Shown here: positions 1 to 5,361 of the stretch, one piece after another
How the letters are laid out: each line of letters opens with the position of its first letter
Numbering within the stretch: the first letter of the stretch is position 1
Source: Coxiellaceae bacterium
Lineage (GTDB): Bacteria > Pseudomonadota > Gammaproteobacteria > Coxiellales > Coxiellaceae
Assembly (NCBI GenBank): GCA_003450655.1
Contig: DMFG01000184.1
Span: forward strand, 1 to 5,361
Direction: 5' to 3'
Length of the DNA: 5,361 bases
Notes under the pieces: generated by a model
Told to the model about the DNA's origin: nothing
What the model saw: only the letters and a program-made list of their open reading frames with translations
Databases searched by the model: none
Made by a program: the position numbers and the translations under genes

Positions 1-1
1 A

Positions 2-298
<297 letters not shown>

Positions 299-308
299 AA
301 AAGGCAGT

Positions 309-335
309 AAAATTAGCTGAATAGCTGTTTTTTTT
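309..335 (+). terminator. Candidate weak intrinsic terminator after eno
   Basis: An AGCT/AGCT stem with a GAAT loop (315-326) can be extended by a T·G wobble and, past a one-base bulge, by AAAA pairing with the start of the following tract of eight T (328-335). The stem is short and AT-rich, so termination would be inefficient; some read-through into ftsB is plausible. It sits 10 bases after the eno stop codon, where a terminator is expected. An alternative, longer-loop pairing exists between 292-298 and 313-319. Confidence 0.35.
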
Positions 336-392
336 AATGTCTCTGATATATTATCGATCATAATAGACTGTGATTTTGATAATGGTGAGAGC

Positions 393-671
393 ATGATGAC
401 ACGATGGTTGGGCTCAGGTCTGATAGCCGCATTGCTTTTTATGCAGTACCAGCTTTGGTTTATGCCAGGCGGGCTGACTAGCGTCTGGCATTTGAGTGAT
501 GATATTCAGCAGTTAGAGCAGAAAAATCATGTGTTACATGAAGGTAATCAGGCGATGTTAGCGAATATTCACCAGCTTAAAAACGGTCATCATGCAATTG
601 AGGCAGAAGCTCGCAATGAGCTTGGTATGATTAAGCGCCATGAAGTGTTTTATCAGGTTATTGACGATTGA
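393..671 (+). CDS. ftsB: Cell division protein FtsB
   Basis: FtsB is a small bitopic inner-membrane protein that forms the FtsQ-FtsB-FtsL complex of the divisome and helps activate septal peptidoglycan synthesis by FtsWI. The 92-residue product fits the family: a short cytoplasmic N-terminus, one membrane helix at about residues 5-23 ending in QYQLWF (E. coli has QYSLWF), then a periplasmic coiled coil at about 32-70. The conserved end ARNELGMIKRHEVFYQV matches the ARNELSM..GETFY signature. Two tandem ATGs (393, 396) are possible starts; GGTGAG at 384-389 serves either. The gene follows eno by 94 bases, the usual gammaproteobacterial order, and its stop overlaps the ispD start by 4 bases (TTGA), which suggests translational coupling. 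Confidence 0.96.
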   Translation: MMTRWLGSGLIAALLFMQYQLWFMPGGLTSVWHLSDDIQQLEQKNHVLHEGNQAMLANIHQLKNGHHAIEAEARNELGMIKRHEVFYQVIDD

Positions 672-1390
672 ACTCACATTTAGATCACCAGCCAACGTTT
701 TGGGCGGTCATTCCGGCTGCGGGTATCGGACAACGTTTTGGTGCTGATGGCCCTAAGCAATACGTTTCTGTGTGTGGCCAGCCTATTATTCAACACACCA
801 TCAACAGCTTTTTACAGCATCCGCAAATAGAAGGTGTGGTAGTGGTGCTGCATTCAGAAGACAGCCATTGGTCTACGATTTATCCGGTTGAGCCGCAAGG
901 ATTATGGGTGACTGTAGGCGGTGAGCAACGTGTTGATTCTGTCTTGCAGGGTCTTATGGCTCTTGAAGGCAAAGCGCATGAGCATGACTGGGTTCTAGTG
1001 CATGATGCCGCTCGGCCATGTCTTCGCCAAGACGCGATACAACGTTTAATCCATGAGTGTCAGTATGATGCGGTGGGTGGTTTATTAGGTCGGCCCGTGA
1101 CGGATACATTAAAATGTCTCAATCAAGAACAAGGTGTTGAAAAGACACTGTCTCGCGTGGGTGTTTGGCAAGCACAAACGCCACAAATGTTTCGTTACGG
1201 TCTTTTACGAACAACGTTAGATCATCTTACTGATCAGGATAGGTCGCGGATAACTGATGAAGCCAGTGCGATTGAGTTACAGGGGTATGTGCCTCGAATG
1301 GTGCTGGGTGATGTGTCTAATATTAAGGTGACTCATGCTGAGGACTTAGCTTTGGCAGAGTGGTATCTACAGCAGGAGAGTGTGTCATGA
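668..1390 (+). CDS. ispD: 2-C-methyl-D-erythritol 4-phosphate cytidylyltransferase
   Basis: IspD couples MEP with CTP to form CDP-methylerythritol, the third step of the MEP (non-mevalonate) isoprenoid pathway, in the cytosol. The 240-residue product is close to E. coli (236). Visible motifs are the nucleotide-binding loop PAAGIGQRF..GPKQY (residues 16-32, with Arg23 and Lys30 matching catalytic Arg20 and Lys27), VLVHDAARPC (109-118; Asp113, Arg116), PVTDT (143-147), an Arg163 matching Arg157, and NIKVTHAEDLALAE (218-231; Lys220 matching Lys213). The start must be TTG at 668: an in-frame TGA lies at 662-664, and any later start would cut into the P-loop-like motif. AGGT at 655-658 is the best ribosome site, 9 bases upstream. 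It overlaps ftsB by 4 bases and ispF by 4 bases (ATGA). Confidence 0.97.
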   Translation: MNSHLDHQPTFWAVIPAAGIGQRFGADGPKQYVSVCGQPIIQHTINSFLQHPQIEGVVVVLHSEDSHWSTIYPVEPQGLWVTVGGEQRVDSVLQGLMALEGKAHEHDWVLVHDAARPCLRQDAIQRLIHECQYDAVGGLLGRPVTDTLKCLNQEQGVEKTLSRVGVWQAQTPQMFRYGLLRTTLDHLTDQDRSRITDEASAIELQGYVPRMVLGDVSNIKVTHAEDLALAEWYLQQESVS

Positions 1391-1863
1391 TGCGAGTAGG
1401 TTTTGGATATGATTCTCATCGCTTTTGTGAGGGTGATCATATTATGGTAGGTGGCGTTAAGGTGGATCATCATGCTGCATTTGCCGCGCATTCCGATGGC
1501 GATGTGTTATTACATGCTGTGGGTGATGCGTTGTTAGGAGCGGCGGCTTTGGGGGATATTGGGCAACATTTTCCGGATACCGATTCGGCTTATGAAAATG
1601 CTGATAGTGCAGTGTTAGTTCGTCATATTTTAGCCCTGCTAACAGAGCGATCTTTTTCAGTGCATAACGTTGACGCCACATTGATTGCTGAAGAGCCTAA
1701 GTTCTCTCCGCACATTGTCGATATTCGTCACTCTTTGGCTGATATTATAGGTTTGCCAGTTTCTCAGGTGAGTGTAAAAGCGACCACTAATGAAAAAATG
1801 GGTTCTTTGGGGCGTAGTGAGGGTATTGCTGCTCACGTGGTGTTATTGATCTCCAGTGATTGA
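1387..1863 (+). CDS. ispF: 2-C-methyl-D-erythritol 2,4-cyclodiphosphate synthase
   Basis: IspF cyclises CDP-methylerythritol 2-phosphate to MEcPP, releasing CMP, two steps after IspD in the MEP pathway; the enzyme is a trimer with active sites between subunits. The 158-residue product matches the usual 155-160. Metal ligands are present: Asp9 and His11 (GYDSH) and His43 (AHSDGDVLLH). GDIGQHFPDTD (56-66) and VKATTNEKMGSLGRSEG (130-146) are the other family signatures; the usual TTEK is TNEK here. Tandem ATGs at 1387 and 1390 are both possible. The second aligns with E. coli IspF Met1, but AGGAG (1374-1378) is 8 bases from the first and 11 from the second, favouring 1387. It overlaps ispD by ATGA, and no truD-like gene follows. 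Confidence 0.97.
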   Translation: MMRVGFGYDSHRFCEGDHIMVGGVKVDHHAAFAAHSDGDVLLHAVGDALLGAAALGDIGQHFPDTDSAYENADSAVLVRHILALLTERSFSVHNVDATLIAEEPKFSPHIVDIRHSLADIIGLPVSQVSVKATTNEKMGSLGRSEGIAAHVVLLISSD

Positions 1864-1918
1864 TATTCGTTGGCTTTGTAGTATTTCTCAGCAAATCAAG
1901 CAGGTCGATCGGTGTTTT

Positions 1919-1947
1919 TTGTGTTTTATAGTATTACCCGATATGCT
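1919..1947 (+). promoter_or_regulatory. Candidate sigma70 promoter for the small membrane gene
   Basis: TTGTGT (1919-1924) and TATGCT (1942-1947) are separated by 17 bases in the 128-base gap after ispF. Matches to consensus are three and four of six, so this is modest. The predicted start near 1954 would leave an untranslated leader of roughly 38 bases. No intrinsic terminator is visible after ispF, so read-through from the ispDF unit is an alternative source of transcript. Confidence 0.3.
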
Positions 1948-1991
1948 TTTGTATTGATGTGTTTTTTTTCATTAATTACAGGGAGTTAATT

Positions 1992-2294
1992 ATGAGTTCA
2001 AGTGTTGATGTGTGTCGTTTGAAGCCTGTTGCGTTGGGTCTAGCAATCGCTGTTTTATCGGCTTTGAGTTTGTTATTTGTGGTTTTTACTGCCTTATGTT
2101 TTGGTGTTGGGTTCCCTTGGTTGGGGATCATCGCTTCTATCTACGTCGGTTTTAATCTGAGTTTTATCGGTATTATCATTGGGTTAGTGTGGGCGATCAT
2201 TGATGGTTTTATCGCAGGTATTGTATTAGCTTGGTTATACAATGCGTTTTCTTGTTGTGGTTGCCCGATGAAATCGCGTGAAAGCGACGCTTAA
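1992..2294 (+). CDS. Small holin-like membrane protein of unknown function
   Basis: A 100-residue hydrophobic protein. It has a short polar N-terminus (MSSSVDVCRLKP), a first membrane helix at about 12-36, a second hydrophobic stretch at about 41-57 containing GIIASIYVGF, and a third at about 60-82 that holds the signature WAIIDGFIAG followed by AWLYN. From memory, the pattern 'IYxGY...GxxxGxxWxxxDGxxxGxxxAWLYN' marks small proteins often labelled 'bacteriophage holin' in Legionella- and Coxiella-like genomes; that name is not evidence of lysis activity, and no phage genes are nearby. The tail is polar with a CCGC cluster (SCCGCPMKSRESDA). ATG 1992 is chosen because AGGGAG (1980-1985) lies 6 bases upstream; the open frame extends to 1959 without a better signal. 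It is monocistronic: a promoter candidate precedes it and a strong terminator follows. Function unknown. Confidence 0.85.
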   Translation: MSSSVDVCRLKPVALGLAIAVLSALSLLFVVFTALCFGVGFPWLGIIASIYVGFNLSFIGIIIGLVWAIIDGFIAGIVLAWLYNAFSCCGCPMKSRESDA

Positions 2295-2313
2295 AGCTTT
2301 AAGTTGTAATGAC

Positions 2314-2346
2314 AAAAGATACCCAGTGTGAGCTGGGTATTTTTTT
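2314..2346 (+). terminator. Strong intrinsic terminator after the small membrane gene
   Basis: ATACCCAG (2319-2326) pairs perfectly with CTGGGTAT (2333-2340) around a 6-base loop and is followed at once by six T. A-rich bases on the left (2314-2318) can pair with the T tract, so the element may also work for transcripts from the other strand. It lies 20 bases after the stop codon at 2294 and separates this gene from dus. Confidence 0.93.
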
Positions 2347-2368
2347 ATCTGTCATTTGCCGGTATGAT
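2340..2368 (+). promoter_or_regulatory. Possible promoter for dus-prfB
   Basis: TATGAT (2363-2368) matches five of six bases of the -10 consensus and lies just after the terminator, where a new promoter for dus-prfB is needed. The -35 position at 17-base spacing falls in the terminator T tract (TTTTTT, a poor match). The case rests on the -10 box and position only. Confidence 0.3.
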
Positions 2369-2401
2369 GCGATCATTATTGAGTTGTTGGATATAAAGCA
2401 C

Positions 2402-3376
2402 GTGTTTGATCAACCTTTACAATTAGGTTCGTTGACCTTAGGTAGCCCTTTATTGCAAGGACCTTTGGCGGGTTATAGTTGTGCCCCTTTTAGAAAATTA
2501 GTATGGGATTTCGGTGGAGTAGGTTATTGCACCACGGAAATGTTATCTGCACATAACATTGTTCATCGTCCTCATCAGCCAGCACGTTATCGTCTCCGTG
2601 ATGACAGTGAAACTATCTGGTCAGTTCAGCTTGCTGGCAGTCAGCCTGAAATACTGGCTCGTGCAACTGAAATTGTGCACGGTTGGGGAGCTGAGATTAT
2701 CGATCTTAATTGTGGTTGTCCTCAGCCTAAAATTCGTAAACGCAAAATGGGTTCACGTTTGTTAAGTGACCCTGAACATTTATACCGTTGTGTGAAAGCG
2801 ATGCGAGATGCAACCGATCGTGTGCTTACTGTTAAAATTCGCATTGAGCCTGATGATAACGAGGCAAACCGACAAGTCGCAGAGGCGATTAATTCAGCGG
2901 GAGCGGATGGTTTGATTGTGCATGCCAGGCACTGGACGGAACGTTATGATGTGCCAGCACGTTGGTCAGCCATTCAACCGTTTGTCGATTGGGTTTCTAT
3001 TCCTGTGATTGCTAATGGTGATGTTGATTCATTAACAAGCTTACAAGCAGCACATCAGGCTTCAGGTTGTGCTGGTGTGATGATTGCACGTGCTGGGTTG
3101 GGTCGACCTTGGTTGTTTCATCAGATCTTAACCGAGTTAAATTCAGGCAAGACATGGTCTATTTCACAAGCTGATCAGGCTGAACTGTTAATGCAGCATG
3201 TTTCAGGATTGGTGACGATTGACGGTGAGCATCTTGCTTTATTGCAAGCACGTAAATTGGTTGCGTATTATTTTCCAATGGTTACACTATCGGATCATTG
3301 TGTGGCTATGAAAAATCAGTTATCCACATTATCTGATTTAACAACATTGTTAAATGCTCTCTTATCACAGAATTAA
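2402..3376 (+). CDS. tRNA-dihydrouridine synthase, DusB-like
   Basis: Dus enzymes are FMN-dependent and reduce specific uridines in tRNA to dihydrouridine with NADPH. From GTG 2402 the product has 324 residues, near E. coli DusB (321). The barrel domain shows GPLAGYSCAPFR (20-31; the FMN loop, usually APMAGVTDxPFR), VQLAGS (75-80), DLNCGCP with catalytic Cys106, VKIR (144-147), VHARH (173-177), IPVIANGD (200-207) and ARAGLGRPWLF (229-239). The helical C-terminal RNA-binding domain carries ARKLVAYYF. Overall architecture is closest to DusB, but several motifs differ (see findings), so tRNA position and subgroup are uncertain and no symbol is given. The frame is open back to ATG 2309, but that start lies in front of the terminator. 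GTG 2402 is inferred from family alignment; TTG 2384 or 2387 are alternatives, and no strong ribosome site is seen. prfB begins 12 bases downstream. Confidence 0.9.
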   Translation: MFDQPLQLGSLTLGSPLLQGPLAGYSCAPFRKLVWDFGGVGYCTTEMLSAHNIVHRPHQPARYRLRDDSETIWSVQLAGSQPEILARATEIVHGWGAEIIDLNCGCPQPKIRKRKMGSRLLSDPEHLYRCVKAMRDATDRVLTVKIRIEPDDNEANRQVAEAINSAGADGLIVHARHWTERYDVPARWSAIQPFVDWVSIPVIANGDVDSLTSLQAAHQASGCAGVMIARAGLGRPWLFHQILTELNSGKTWSISQADQAELLMQHVSGLVTIDGEHLALLQARKLVAYYFPMVTLSDHCVAMKNQLSTLSDLTTLLNALLSQN

Positions 3377-3388
3377 AATGGAAAAGGC

Positions 3389-4496
3389 ATGTTAGAAATT
3401 AATCCCCTAAGAGAACAACTAAAAGATCTTACTACACGCTTGGAAGCGCTTCGGGGGTATCTTTGACTATGCTGGCAAGGCGCAGCGATTACTAGAAGTT
3501 CAGCGTGAACTTGAAAATCCGGATGTCTGGAATAACCCTGAGCAAGCTCAGTCCTTAGGGGTCGAGCAATCGCAGTTAGAGCATGTGGTGAATGGTACAG
3601 ATGATTTGCAAACACGTTTAGCTGAAGCGATTGAACTATTAGAGTTGGCTTATAGTGAGCAAGATGTGGATACCGTGAGTGAGGTGGAAACTGATACACA
3701 AGCACTACAAGCAGCCATTGAGCGTATGGAATTTCAACGCATGTTTTCTGGCAAAATGGATGCTAATCATGCTTTCCTGGATATTCAATCAGGCTCGGGT
3801 GGTACCGAAGCACAAGATTGGGCCGAGATGTTATTACGCATGTACTTGCGCTGGGGTGAAGCACATGGTTTTAAAACCACGTTGATGGAGGTATCGCCAG
3901 GTGAGGTCGCAGGTATTAAAAGTGCTACGATTCGTTTTGAGGGTGAGTATGCCTTTGGTTGGTTGCGTACAGAAAATGGTGTTCATCGCTTAGTTAGAAA
4001 ATCTCCCTTTGACTCAGGAGCAAGACGTCATACCTCTTTTGCTTCGGTGTTCATTTCGCCAGAAATTGATGATGATATCGAAGTTGATGTAAACCCTGCT
4101 GATATACGCACCGATACCTATCGCGCCAGTGGTGCTGGTGGGCAGCATGTTAATAAAACCGACTCTGCTATTCGTTTAACACATGAGCCAACGGGTATTG
4201 TGGTGCAATGTCAAAGTGATCGCTCACAACATAAAAACCGCGCACAAGCGATGAAGCAACTTAAAGCTAAGTTGTATGAATTTGAAATGCAAAAGAAGCA
4301 AGCGGATCAGCAGGCATTAGAAGCGACCAAATCCGACATCAGTTGGGGCAGTCAAATACGCTCTTATGTATTAGATGCGTCACGCATTAAAGATTTACGC
4401 ACCAATGTTGAAACTTCAAATACGCAAGCGGTACTTGATGGTGATATTGATCAATTCATTGAAGCTACCTTAAAGTTACAAGGTAGTGCTGAGTAG
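3389..4496 (+). CDS. prfB: Peptide chain release factor 2 (programmed +1 frameshift)
   Basis: RF2 recognises UGA and UAA stop codons in the ribosomal A site and triggers peptide release. The reading is two parts: 3389-3463 (25 codons ending LRGYL), then a +1 shift over T3464 and 3465-4496. Together they give 368 residues (E. coli 365). The anticodon-like tripeptide SPF is at residues 205-207 (4002-4010) and the catalytic GGQ at 250-252 (4137-4145), the same numbers as in E. coli. Residue 246 is Ala. Other conserved stretches are [45 protein letters not shown]-like SDRSQHKN, and [18 protein letters not shown] 3389 is the only start after the dus stop; GGA (3380-3382) and AAGG (3384-3387) are weak or very close ribosome sites. 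Probably co-transcribed with dus. Expression should be self-limiting, since low RF2 favours frameshifting. Confidence 0.98.
3453..3467 (+). promoter_or_regulatory. RF2 programmed +1 frameshift signal
   Basis: The element is an internal Shine-Dalgarno-like run GGGGG (3453-3457), a three-base spacer, the slippery codon CTT (3461-3463), the in-frame stop TGA (3464-3466) and a following C (3467), the poor termination context. The order and spacing are identical to E. coli prfB. When RF2 is scarce, the ribosome slips from CTT to TTT and resumes at GAC; when RF2 is plentiful, it ends after 25 codons. The codon before GGG is CGG here, where E. coli has AGG, so the SD-like run loses its leading A. 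Confidence 0.96.
4465..4486 (+). repeat. Inverted repeat at the 3' end of prfB
   Basis: CTACCTT (4465-4471) is perfectly complementary to AAGGTAG (4480-4486) with an 8-base loop, inside the last codons of prfB. The AAGGT half can instead pair with ACCTT at 4501-4505, which runs into six T (4504-4509). That second, 5-bp hairpin with a 16-base loop is the only terminator-like structure seen between prfB and the convergent gene. Both structures are weak and may be chance. Confidence 0.3.
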
Positions 4497-4520
4497 TTTG
4501 ACCTTTTTTAAAGATATCTA

Positions 4521-5033
4521 TTATAAAATATTTTCTAAACAGCGGCTTAGAACGGTCTTAATGACTGCGAGCGAGAGAGCAAGGCATAGTAGCAAACCAA
4601 AGATTAGGTAGCTAGAATCGTGCAATGCCATAGCAAGGGCAATGCCGGTGGCTGGTGGATGTGTGATGTGTAGTAAAGAAAAGAGGTAGAGGGTGATAAA
4701 CATCGCAATAAAGATCATCACCATTGTTATTGTAAAGGGATGTGTGTGTTGTAGTAATACTGAATGCTCTGTGACAAAAGGTAAGCATTCACGCAATGCA
4801 AGGGTGATTCCCAAGGCAATTGCGTAGCTCAGTAACAGCTGCCTATTGTTCGCACTCTCAGAATCTGGTGTAAAAAATAAAATAGTGGCACTGGAGGCGA
4901 GTGATGTGGCGCCAACGACCCACAATAAGGGATCAGTAGAAAAATGTCTTAAAATAATCAGTGTGAAAAGGATAAAAGCCGTGGTTGCAAGAATTTGTAA
5001 AAAACGATGCAGGTGGTGAGACAAAGATTGCAT
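4521..5033 (-). CDS. HPP-family integral membrane protein
   Basis: A 170-residue hydrophobic protein with hydrophobic segments at about 11-29, 36-55, 67-84, 98-120 and 140-160. The HPP signature appears as ITHPPATGIALAMAL (residues 123-137; His125-Pro126-Pro127), matching the LHPPAGATAL type of hallmark. The region GATSLASSATILFFTPDSES (41-60) takes the place of the usual GASAVLLF..PxSPLAQPRN segment but is only loosely similar. HPP proteins are mostly uncharacterised; some plant and cyanobacterial members take part in nitrite transport, which does not prove that role here. ATG 5033 is the only Met before residue 104; no clear ribosome site precedes it. The gene is convergent with prfB (24 bases between stops) and divergent from lysS, with its own candidate promoter. 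Length and start are secure, function is not. Confidence 0.85.
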   Translation of the reverse strand: MQSLSHHLHRFLQILATTAFILFTLIILRHFSTDPLLWVVGATSLASSATILFFTPDSESANNRQLLLSYAIALGITLALRECLPFVTEHSVLLQHTHPFTITMVMIFIAMFITLYLFSLLHITHPPATGIALAMALHDSSYLIFGLLLCLALSLAVIKTVLSRCLENIL

Positions 5034-5065
5034 AATATTAACCGTTTTTAATCAATAGCTTGGTC

Positions 5066-5094
5066 AGTATGGCTAAAACGCTTTTCGTGTTCAA
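5066..5094 (-). promoter_or_regulatory. Candidate sigma70 promoter for the HPP gene
   Basis: On the minus strand TTGAAC (5094-5089) and CATACT (5071-5066) lie 17 bases apart, each matching four of six consensus bases. The expected start, near 5059, gives a leader of about 26 bases before ATG 5033. Orientation and position fit. Confidence 0.45.
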
Positions 5095-5145
5095 GTTTTT
5101 CTAATGATAGGTGTTCAGATCGGTTCGAGATGCTGGTTCAGTTGG

Positions 5146-5174
5146 TTGTGATTACACGCTTGCTTCGCTATGAT
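5146..5174 (+). promoter_or_regulatory. Candidate sigma70 promoter for lysS
   Basis: TTGTGA (5146-5151) and TATGAT (5169-5174) are separated by 17 bases; they match four and five of six consensus bases. A start near 5181 would give a leader of about 28 bases before GTG 5209. A separate promoter is expected here because the reverse HPP gene cuts lysS off from prfB. Confidence 0.55.
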
Positions 5175-5208
5175 AGCTCTCTTTTTGATTGCAATACGGG
5201 GATTTCAC

Positions 5209-5361
5209 GTGGCCAGTAGTGATACAGCAGATTCAAGTAACGTTTTACCTTCTTTTAACGAACAAGTGCAGCAGCGCCGACAGAAATTAGCCACCTTGAG
5301 TGAGTCACGTCAAGCCTTCCCTAATGACTTTAAGCGCGAAGACGTAGCTGCTACGTTGCAT
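5209..5361 (+). CDS. lysS: Lysyl-tRNA synthetase, N-terminal part (3' end outside window)
   Basis: Class II lysyl-tRNA synthetase charges tRNA-Lys with lysine. Only the first 51 codons are present. After a variable N-terminus, QQRRQKLATLSESRQAFPND followed by FKRED matches the start of E. coli LysS (RREKLANLREQGIAFPNDF), the helix that leads into the anticodon-binding OB fold. No catalytic motif is inside the window. GTG 5209 is chosen because GGGGA (5198-5202) is 6 bases upstream and the N-terminal length fits the family. In E. coli lysS directly follows prfB; here a minus-strand HPP gene lies between them, with a promoter candidate for lysS at 5146-5174. A class II relative such as the EF-P lysyltransferase EpmA is unlikely because it lacks this N-terminal part. 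Confidence 0.92.
   Translation, partial: MASSDTADSSNVLPSFNEQVQQRRQKLATLSESRQAFPNDFKREDVAATLH

Noticed and set aside
336..390. Promoter for ftsB (TATATT, CATAAT and GATAAT hexamers)
   Set aside because: Several -10-like boxes exist in this AT-rich gap, but none has an acceptable -35 at 16-18 bases, or they lie too close to the start codon.
1457..1681. Minus-strand open frame inside ispF
   Set aside because: Fully antisense to a certain gene; histidine-rich composition reflects the opposite-strand codons.
1900..1930. Possible terminator after ispF (self-complementary TCGATCG area followed by T-rich DNA)
   Set aside because: No stem with a usable loop can be drawn in front of the T run.
1992..2294. 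Prophage lysis module
   Set aside because: Only one small holin-like protein is present; all flanking genes are housekeeping and there is no integrase, endolysin or attachment repeat.
2364..2396. Short open frame of ten codons upstream of dus that could be a leader peptide
   Set aside because: Very short, with no ribosome site and no run of regulatory codons; likely chance.
3389..3466. Apparent frameshift or truncation of prfB by an in-frame TGA
   Set aside because: The site has the complete RF2 recoding signal and both parts encode conserved RF2 sequence, so it is programmed frameshifting, not a pseudogene or sequencing error.
3373..3705. Minus-strand open frame over the start of prfB
   Set aside because: It is the antisense shadow of the RF2 N-terminal region, with no recognisable protein features.
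5122..5147. tRNA-like words (GGTTCGA and GGTTCAGTTGGTT)
   Set aside because: The T-loop-like word precedes the D-arm-like word, and no acceptor or anticodon stem can be built, so this is not a tRNA.

Overview
The window reads as ordinary chromosomal DNA of a gammaproteobacterium with moderately low GC. The evidence is the run eno–ftsB–ispD–ispF, an RF2 gene with the classical programmed frameshift, and a nearby lysS. The small membrane gene after ispF resembles, from memory, a family common in Legionella- and Coxiella-like bacteria. That hints at Legionellales or a relative, but the placement is weak. No mobile element, prophage module, CRISPR array or RNA gene is visible.

Layout, left to right (+ strand unless noted): the 3' end of eno (2-298); a short gap with a weak terminator-like hairpin; ftsB, ispD and ispF (393-1863), joined by two 4-base overlaps; a 128-base gap with a candidate promoter; a 100-residue membrane protein (1992-2294) closed by a strong intrinsic terminator; a DusB-like tRNA-dihydrouridine synthase (about 2402-3376); prfB (3389-4496), read through an in-frame TGA by +1 frameshifting; a small HPP-family membrane protein on the minus strand (4521-5033); a 175-base divergent promoter region; and the first 51 codons of lysS (from 5209, running off the window).

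Functionally the window is housekeeping: glycolysis (eno), divisome assembly (ftsB), the MEP route to isoprenoid precursors (ispD, ispF), tRNA modification (dus), translation termination (prfB) and tRNA charging (lysS). ftsB-ispD-ispF looks like one translationally coupled unit. dus and prfB are 12 bases apart and probably co-transcribed, so three nearby genes serve translation. The accessory parts are the two small membrane proteins, one after ispF and one inserted in reverse between prfB and lysS.

I found no convincing new multi-gene system. The points most worth a second look are the reverse-oriented, divergent HPP gene splitting the usual prfB-lysS pair, the sequence variant at the RF2 frameshift site, the atypical Dus motifs, and the holin-like small protein in a non-phage setting.
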